From: an uncultured Treponema sp.
GTDB taxonomy: Bacteria; Spirochaetota; Spirochaetia; Treponematales; Treponemataceae
DNA length: 20,243 bases
Direction of reading: 5' to 3'
NCBI GenBank assembly: GCA_905372235.1
Contig: CAJPOF010000044.1
Location: 1-20,243, forward strand
This document shows, piece by piece, positions 15,354-20,243 of this stretch. Every line of letters starts with the position of its first letter. Positions within the stretch are counted from its first letter, which is position 1. The position numbers were made by a program, and so were the translations under genes. The notes under the pieces are model-generated. The model did no database searches, had not been told where the DNA came from, and saw only the letters and a program-made list of their open reading frames with translations.

Positions 15354-16286
15354 TTATATAAGTCTGTTCAGCGTGTTGTCGTGCTGCCGCCAGTTTTTGT
15401 CTACTTTTACCTGCAAATCAAGTTCCACTTTGAACGGAAAGACATCCCGTATCTTCTCCATCGAAGCAAGCCGAATTTCTTTTATCATGGAAGCGCCTTT
15501 TCCTATGGCTATGCATTTTTGACTTTCACGCTCCACGCACAAAAACGCACGCACCCAAATTTTGCCGTTTTCGCCTCGCTTTTCCAAATCTGCGATGTTC
15601 ACGTAAAGACAATGGGGCAATTCCTGCGAAAGTCTGTTTATCGCCTCGCCCCGAATTATTTCAGAGATTCGGAATTCTATATTTTGGTCCGTGTACATAT
15701 CTTCATCGTATAAAGGCGGATGAACAGGCGCAATCTTGTACAACGCTTTAAGAACGTCGTCTATGCCTTCGTCGTTTTTGGCGGACATTTCAAAAATTCT
15801 CTCTTCAGGAAGAGATGAAATATTTTCCATCACGAACGCTTTTGTCTCCGCAGCTTTTGAGCCCTTTGCATCGATTTTGTTCAATGCGACAACAAGCCGG
15901 TCCGCATACTTTTTAGCCAGCGAAATATTCAGTTTTTCTTCGTCACCCGGACTTCTGGTTGTGTCAAGAATGTACAGAACGCAATCCGCACCATCCAGCT
16001 GTTCTTCCGTAATGGATTTCAACCGGAGATTCAGTTTTTTTTCCGAATCGTGGTAGCCCGGAGTATCAACAAACACCAGCTGCCCAAAGGAAGTGTTCAC
16101 GATTCCCCGGATGGCATTTCTGGTTGTCTGCGGCACGGGAGAAACGATGGACACAGGCTCGCGGCAAGCCGTATTCAAAAACGTGGATTTTCCGGCGGAC
16201 GGACGACCTAAAATCGTTACAAGCGCAGCCTTGTCTCCTATTCCAAGAGCGGGTTTTTCTACATTCAAAGTATTGTTCTCATTCAT
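15354..16286 (-). CDS. era: Ribosome-assembly GTPase Era
   Basis: 310 aa from the ATG at 16286, the usual Era length. The GTPase domain has GRPSAGKS (27-34, G1), the switch-I region with PQTTRNAIRG (52-61), DTPGYHD (74-80, G3), NKID (136-139, G4) and SAKND (G5). The C-terminal KH RNA-binding domain includes the GxxG-type loop IGKGASMIKEI and FPFKVELDLQVKVDKNWR. Era binds 16S rRNA and helps mature the 30S subunit. A TTG at 16316 would add 10 residues but lies upstream of a perfect -10 box. With the ATG, the message would begin at or next to the start codon. It is transcribed divergently from nrdD. Confidence 0.95.
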   Translation of the reverse strand: MNENNTLNVEKPALGIGDKAALVTILGRPSAGKSTFLNTACREPVSIVSPVPQTTRNAIRGIVNTSFGQLVFVDTPGYHDSEKKLNLRLKSITEEQLDGADCVLYILDTTRSPGDEEKLNISLAKKYADRLVVALNKIDAKGSKAAETKAFVMENISSLPEERIFEMSAKNDEGIDDVLKALYKIAPVHPPLYDEDMYTDQNIEFRISEIIRGEAINRLSQELPHCLYVNIADLEKRGENGKIWVRAFLCVERESQKCIAIGKGASMIKEIRLASMEKIRDVFPFKVELDLQVKVDKNWRQHDNTLNRLI

Positions 16287-16293
16287 GGAGCGG

Positions 16294-16299
16294 ATTATA
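16294..16299 (-). promoter_or_regulatory. Extended -10 promoter of era, implying a leaderless mRNA
   Basis: On the minus strand TGCTATAAT is a perfect extended -10 element (TG-N-TATAAT). Only 7 nt separate TATAAT from the era ATG, the distance at which transcription normally starts. The -35 region (TTATGT, 17 nt upstream) is poor, as is usual for extended -10 promoters. Confidence 0.6.
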
Positions 16300-16463
16300 G
16301 CACATACACTTGCCAAACATAAATATACAAATCAGAAAATTAATTTTAGATTCGTTCAATAAAAAGCAAAAACGCTTCTTCCATATAAAGGATTTTTTCC
16401 GTCCGCATAAAACCGACATTCTAAAATTTTTCTAAAATTCATAAAAAACCGTTGCGCTTATTG

Positions 16464-16492
16464 TTGACGCGTAACGCTATTCGTAGTATAGT
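16464..16492 (+). promoter_or_regulatory. nrdD promoter
   Basis: TTGACG (16464-16469) and TATAGT (16487-16492) are separated by exactly 17 nt, a strong sigma-70-type promoter. The predicted start near 16499 gives a 5' leader of about 115 nt before the TTG start codon. Confidence 0.75.
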
Positions 16493-16521
16493 CAAAAACA
16501 CAAAGACGCTATATATAGCGT
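16474..16521 (+). promoter_or_regulatory. Tandem NrdR-box-like operator in front of nrdD
   Basis: Box 2 (16506-16521) is ACGCTATATATAGCGT, within the 18-bp perfect palindrome 16505-16522. Box 1 (16474-16489) is ACGCTATTCGTAGTAT and matches box 2 at 12 of 16 positions. Their centres are 32 bp apart. NrdR is known to bind paired 16-bp boxes with a CTATATATAG-like core spaced by about three helical turns. Box 1 overlaps the -10 element and box 2 lies at about +7 to +22, so binding would block initiation. Box 2 also forms a stem followed by TTTTTT and could act as an attenuator. The nrdR gene is not in the window. Confidence 0.65.
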
Positions 16522-16614
16522 CTTTTTTAGCAATTCTAACAGAACGTACGGATATCTGCCTTTGCGGCATATTTGTATGAAAATCATAGAATTAAAATAA
16601 AAGAGGTGGGAAAA

Positions 16615-18777
16615 TTGAAAATCATCAAAAGAAATGGAGAGGAAGCCATATTCGACATCAGAAAAATCGAGACGGCAATAACAAAGGCGAACAACGCCAT
16701 AAATGACAGCGACAGGCTTTCTCCCGAATACATAAGTGCGGTCGCATCAAAAGTAGCTGAACGCTGCATGCACAGCAAGGTTCAGATGAACGTGGAAGCG
16801 ATTCAGGATCTTGTGGAAACAGAACTTATGAGAATAGGTGCGTTCGAGCTTGCAAAAGCCTATATCACGTACCGATACCGCCACGAGCTTATGCGAAAGG
16901 CGAATTCCACGGACAAGCAGATTCTTTCTCTTCTTGAATGCGCAAATGAAGAAGTAAAGCAGGAGAATTCAAACAAGAATTCCACCGTGGTTTCCGTTCA
17001 ACGCGACTATATGGCAGGCGAAGTTTCAAAGGACATCACAAAAAGATTCCTTTTGGACAAGGACATAGTTCAGGCTCACGACGAAGGGCTTATCCATTTT
17101 CATGATGCGGACTATTTTGCCCAGCATATGCACAACTGCGACCTTGTGAATCTAGACGACATGCTGCAAAACGGAACTGTAATCAGCGGAACAAAAATCG
17201 ACACGCCGCATTCGTTTTCCACCGCTTGCAACATAGCGACGCAAATCATCGCCCAAGTCGCATCAAGCCAGTACGGCGGTCAGTCGATTTCGCTCAGCCA
17301 CCTAGCGCCGTTCATCGAAGTCAGCAGAAAAAAACTCGAAAAGGAACTGAACCAAAATATCGAAGAAACCGGCATAAAACTCACTAAGGATCAGTTCGAC
17401 ACAATCGTGAAAAAACGCCTTGCGGACGAAATCACACGAGGAGTTCAGACAATCCAGTATCAGGTTGTAACGCTCATGACCACAAACGGTCAAAGCCCGT
17501 TCGTAACGGTATTCATGTACCTGAATGAAGCGAAAAACGAGCAGGAAAAAGCGGATTTGGCACTGATAATAGAAGAGGTGCTAAAACAAAGAACACAAGG
17601 CGTAAAAAACGAGAAAGGCTATTGGGTAACCCCAGCATTCCCCAAACTTATTTACGTGCTTGAAGAAGACAACATAGAACCGGATTCAAAATATTATTAT
17701 CTTACCGAACTTGCCGCAAAATGCACCGCAAAACGGCTTGTCCCCGACTACATCTCCGAAAAGATGATGTTCCAGCTAAAAGAAGAAAACTGCTATCCTT
17801 GCATGGGTTGCCGTTCATTCCTTACAGTCTACAGGGACGAAACCGGAAAGCCTAAGTTCTACGGACGATTCAATCAGGGAGTAGTTACAATAAATCTTGT
17901 GGATGTCGCTTGCTCTTCGGAGCGCAACATGGAAAAATTCTGGAAAATATTCGACGAACGGCTTGAACTGTGCCGACGCGCGTTGATGCTCCGGCACAAA
18001 AGACTTTTGGGAACACCTTCGGATGTCGCCCCAATTCTTTGGCAGAACGGAGCGCTCGCTCGGCTTGCAAAGGGCGAAAAAATCGACAAACTTCTTTTCA
18101 ATGGATATTCAACGATTTCACTCGGCTATGCAGGTCTCAGCGAATGCGTTCGCCACATGACAGGAAAAGCTCATACCGATCCGGAGGCAACACCTTTTGC
18201 GCTTAGCGTCATGCAGCACATGAACGACAAGTGCGCCCAGTGGAAGGAAGAGACATCGATAGCATTCAGCCTTTACGGAACTCCGCTTGAGTCAACAACA
18301 TACAAGTTCGCAAAAGCACTCAAACGCAGATTCGGAGAGATTCCGGAGGTAACCGACAAAAACTACATAACCAACAGCTACCACGTCCACGTTACGGAAG
18401 AAATCGACGCATTCACCAAACTGACGTTCGAAAGCCAGTTCCAGAAACTTTCTCCGGGCGGTGCAGTAAGTTACGTGGAAGTTCCGAACATGGAGCAGAA
18501 CATACCGGCTGTCCTTGCTGTACTAAGACACATCTATGACAACATAATGTATGCGGAACTGAACACAAAATCCGACTGTTGCCAAGCCTGCGGTTATGTG
18601 GGAGAGATTCAGGTTGTCGAGGATTCCGACGGAAAACTGGTCTGGAAATGCCCTCAATGTGAGAACACCGACCAGACAACCATGAACGTAGCCCGAAGAA
18701 CCTGCGGATACATCGGAACCCAATACTGGAATCAGGGACGTACACAGGAAATAAAGGAACGAGTTCTTCACCTTTAG
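16615..18777 (+). CDS. nrdD: Anaerobic (class III) ribonucleoside-triphosphate reductase
   Basis: 720 aa from TTG at 16615, chosen because AGAGGTGGG lies 5 nt upstream and KIIKRNGEEAIFD is the normal NrdD opening; the upstream ATG at 16573 in the same frame lacks a ribosome binding site. Residues 1-90 form an ATP-cone, the allosteric nucleotide site. The central region holds the conserved HDADYFAQHMHNCDL-type segment and CYPCMGCRSFLT. The C-terminus has CQAC (656-659) and CPQC (679-682), a zinc-binding set, then RTCGYIGTQYWNQGRTQE with the glycyl-radical Gly698. It reduces NTPs to dNTPs without oxygen, and the radical is put in by NrdG encoded 108 nt downstream. Expression is probably controlled by NrdR through the boxes in its promoter. 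Confidence 0.97.
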   Translation: MKIIKRNGEEAIFDIRKIETAITKANNAINDSDRLSPEYISAVASKVAERCMHSKVQMNVEAIQDLVETELMRIGAFELAKAYITYRYRHELMRKANSTDKQILSLLECANEEVKQENSNKNSTVVSVQRDYMAGEVSKDITKRFLLDKDIVQAHDEGLIHFHDADYFAQHMHNCDLVNLDDMLQNGTVISGTKIDTPHSFSTACNIATQIIAQVASSQYGGQSISLSHLAPFIEVSRKKLEKELNQNIEETGIKLTKDQFDTIVKKRLADEITRGVQTIQYQVVTLMTTNGQSPFVTVFMYLNEAKNEQEKADLALIIEEVLKQRTQGVKNEKGYWVTPAFPKLIYVLEEDNIEPDSKYYYLTELAAKCTAKRLVPDYISEKMMFQLKEENCYPCMGCRSFLTVYRDETGKPKFYGRFNQGVVTINLVDVACSSERNMEKFWKIFDERLELCRRALMLRHKRLLGTPSDVAPILWQNGALARLAKGEKIDKLLFNGYSTISLGYAGLSECVRHMTGKAHTDPEATPFALSVMQHMNDKCAQWKEETSIAFSLYGTPLESTTYKFAKALKRRFGEIPEVTDKNYITNSYHVHVTEEIDAFTKLTFESQFQKLSPGGAVSYVEVPNMEQNIPAVLAVLRHIYDNIMYAELNTKSDCCQACGYVGEIQVVEDSDGKLVWKCPQCENTDQTTMNVARRTCGYIGTQYWNQGRTQEIKERVLHL

Positions 18778-18795
18778 AATCCTATTCGGACGACA

Positions 18796-18860
18796 GAACC
18801 GCACGCCTATCCCGAACGGCAATTTTTCCGCCTTTGCGATTGGTTTGCGGTTCATTTTTT
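18796..18860 (+). terminator. Possible attenuator between nrdD and nrdG
   Basis: GAACCGCA (18796-18803) and TGCGGTTC (18846-18853) are perfect 8-bp arms around a 42-nt loop, followed by ATTTTTTA. The T run suggests a terminator or attenuator that would lower nrdG relative to nrdD, but the large loop makes it weak. The gap has no coding sequence that I can see. Confidence 0.35.
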
Positions 18861-18885
18861 AGCCGCCCTAAAATTGGAAAAGAAA

Positions 18886-19371
18886 ATGTATTACGGAAAT
18901 ATAAAAACTGTTGACGTAGCAAACGGAGAAGGCGTTCGGGTAAGCCTTTTTGTAAGCGGCTGCAGAAACGCCTGTCCGGGATGCTTTCAGCCAAAGACAT
19001 GGAGCTTTGACTACGGCGAAGAGTTCACCGAAGAAACGGAAGATTTCATAATAAATGCGCTTTCCCCGGCACACATACAAGGTTTTTCGCTTTTAGGCGG
19101 AGAGCCGTTCGAAGAAGAAAACCAAAAAACGCTCGCTCCCTTCCTTGAAAAAATCAAGAAAACATATCCGCAAAAAGACATCTGGTGCTGGACAGGCTAC
19201 GTGCTAGAAAAAGACCTTCAAGAAGGCAAAAGAAAGAGAACCGAATACACAGAAAGAATGCTTTCATGCATAGACGTTCTTGTGGACGGGCCTTTCATCC
19301 AGGAAAAGAAAAACCTGATGCTGCAGTTCCGGGGAAGCGAAAACCAAAGGATAATCCATCTGCACAAATGA
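18886..19371 (+). CDS. nrdG: Anaerobic ribonucleotide reductase activating protein (radical SAM)
   Basis: 161 aa from the ATG at 18886; this gives MYYGNIKTVDVANGEGVRVS, the standard NrdG beginning, whereas the in-frame TTG at 18874 only adds four residues. CRNACPGC (26-33) is the CxxxCxxC motif that binds the 4Fe-4S cluster, and GGEP (71-74) is the AdoMet-contacting motif. Length is typical. The enzyme uses AdoMet to generate the glycyl radical on NrdD. It lies downstream of nrdD on the same strand and ends 42 nt from the convergent chemotaxis gene. Confidence 0.95.
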   Translation: MYYGNIKTVDVANGEGVRVSLFVSGCRNACPGCFQPKTWSFDYGEEFTEETEDFIINALSPAHIQGFSLLGGEPFEEENQKTLAPFLEKIKKTYPQKDIWCWTGYVLEKDLQEGKRKRTEYTERMLSCIDVLVDGPFIQEKKNLMLQFRGSENQRIIHLHK

Positions 19372-19413
19372 GATGTCGGAAGACGAACAGCAGGCGGAGG
19401 AGAAACTGTTCGT

Positions 19414-20243
19414 TCAGACTTTAAACTTCCCCACTTCCCCTGCAAGTCCTTCAATGCTCTGCTTGTTCTTCATCGCAAGCTCGTTCACTTCGTTTACGGC
19501 GTTGTTTATCTGTGACACCCCGGCTGACATCTCGTTCATGCTATCCTTGATGACCGCCGTAAGACTGTCAAGTTTCTGCATCTCGCTCGCCACTCCCTTG
19601 CCGCCGATGAGCATCTCCTCCGAGCCGTTCTTTACCTCGACCGTCACGGAATTTATGTTCTTGATGGCGGCAAGCACCTCGCGGCTACCGTTCTCCTGCT
19701 CTCGCATCGCTGAGGTCAGTTCGGCACTCATGCCACGCACGTTTTCTGCAAGTTGGAAGATTGCGTTGAACTTCTCCTCCACGATTTTCGAGCTTTCGGC
19801 AAGCCCCCGAATGTCATCGCTAAGGTTTTTGAGCGTGTCGGTGATGGTCTTTCCCTGAACGCTGGATTCTTCCGCCAACTTGCGGATTTCATCGGCGACG
19901 ACGGCGAACCCTTTACCCGACTCGCCTGCGTGTGCCGCCTCAATCGCGGCGTTCATCGCAAGAAGGTTCGTCTGGCTTGCGATGTTCTGTATGACGCTGG
20001 AAGCCTCTATAAGTCCGCCGGATTCGTCGGCGATTTTCTGCGTTACCGTGTTCGACGTGAGAAGCGTGGTCTTACCCTCGGAAGTCGCCGTCGAAAGAAG
20101 GCGAACCATGTTGTCGCTCTTTTCCAACGATTGCGTAATAGACGCAATGTTAGCAACCATCTCCTCTATCGAGGCGGAGGACTGCGTAACACTCGCCGCC
20201 TGCGTTTCTATGCTGCCGTTCAGCTGCTCGATTGTTCTGATTA
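19414..20243 (-). CDS. Methyl-accepting chemotaxis protein, C-terminal signalling domain (partial)
   Basis: The frame is open from the right edge to TGA at 19414-19416, giving about 275 visible residues; the sensor domain and start are outside. The sequence is an almost uninterrupted helical coiled coil with alanine- and serine-rich heptads. The hairpin tip that contacts CheA/CheW is clear: NAAIEAAHAGESGKGFAVVA and DEIRKLAEESS. Upstream EEMVANIASITQ is the N-terminal arm of the hairpin and contains likely methylation-region glutamates. No C-terminal CheR-binding pentapeptide is seen; the protein ends GKFKV. It would transmit ligand signals to flagellar motors. It converges on nrdG. Confidence 0.95.
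   Translation of the reverse strand, partial: IRTIEQLNGSIETQAASVTQSSASIEEMVANIASITQSLEKSDNMVRLLSTATSEGKTTLLTSNTVTQKIADESGGLIEASSVIQNIASQTNLLAMNAAIEAAHAGESGKGFAVVADEIRKLAEESSVQGKTITDTLKNLSDDIRGLAESSKIVEEKFNAIFQLAENVRGMSAELTSAMREQENGSREVLAAIKNINSVTVEVKNGSEEMLIGGKGVASEMQKLDSLTAVIKDSMNEMSAGVSQINNAVNEVNELAMKNKQSIEGLAGEVGKFKV

Noticed and set aside
19383..19413. Inverted repeat ACGAACAG/CTGTTCGT between nrdG and the chemotaxis gene as bidirectional terminator
   Set aside because: 8-bp arms with a 15-nt loop and no T run on either side; too weak to call.
19373..19858. 161-codon plus-strand ORF after nrdG
   Set aside because: Antisense to the chemotaxis receptor signalling domain; the hydrophobic, serine-rich look is the complement of its heptads.

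Overview
The window looks like chromosome of an anaerobic, motile, host-associated spirochaete of the Treponema type. This rests on the mix of genes: pyruvate formate-lyase, an oxygen-sensitive class III ribonucleotide reductase with its activase, a chemotaxis receptor and AT-rich accessory DNA. It also rests on the general look of the proteins. No marker gene that fixes the taxon is present, so the assignment is an inference.

Layout. Positions 1-11570 form an accessory defence/mobile island, read almost entirely on the minus strand. (a) At 1-6695 a three-gene operon encodes an unrecognised 224-aa protein, an 1103-aa fusion of a phospholipase-D-type nuclease to an SF2/SNF2 helicase, and an Eco57I-type adenine methyltransferase that runs off the left edge; this is a restriction-modification-like defence module. 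(b) At 6808-7002 lies a stop-ridden remnant of an ISAs1-type transposase, missed by ORF calling. (c) At 7063-8715 are an orphan Dam/D12 adenine methylase, a 60-aa ORF and a serine resolvase. (d) At 8722-9888 is a dead CBASS-like locus: a CapV-like patatin phospholipase killed by one in-frame stop, coupled to the first 59 codons of a CD-NTase-like gene that is cut off just before its catalytic region and is followed 6 nt later by the resolvase. (e) At 9975-11570 is an apparently intact two-gene operon pairing a CARF-like (TM1812/Csx-type) protein with a divergent sigma-70-like protein. No cas genes or CRISPR array are in view. This pair is the best candidate for an undescribed system.

Positions 11922-19371 are core metabolism: pflB (minus) with a clear terminator and promoter, two adjoining tandem-repeat arrays (14583-15353) built of hairpin-forming units of about 105 and 99 bp, era (minus, possibly leaderless), then nrdD-nrdG (plus). 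The nrdD promoter overlaps two NrdR-box-like palindromes whose centres lie 32 bp apart, the spacing expected of NrdR. A chemotaxis receptor C-terminal signalling domain enters from the right edge.

How it works together: PflB and NrdD are glycyl-radical enzymes that support fermentation and DNA precursor synthesis without oxygen. NrdG activates NrdD; no PflB activase is seen here. The island combines intact defence genes with decayed ones, as expected where defence systems turn over.
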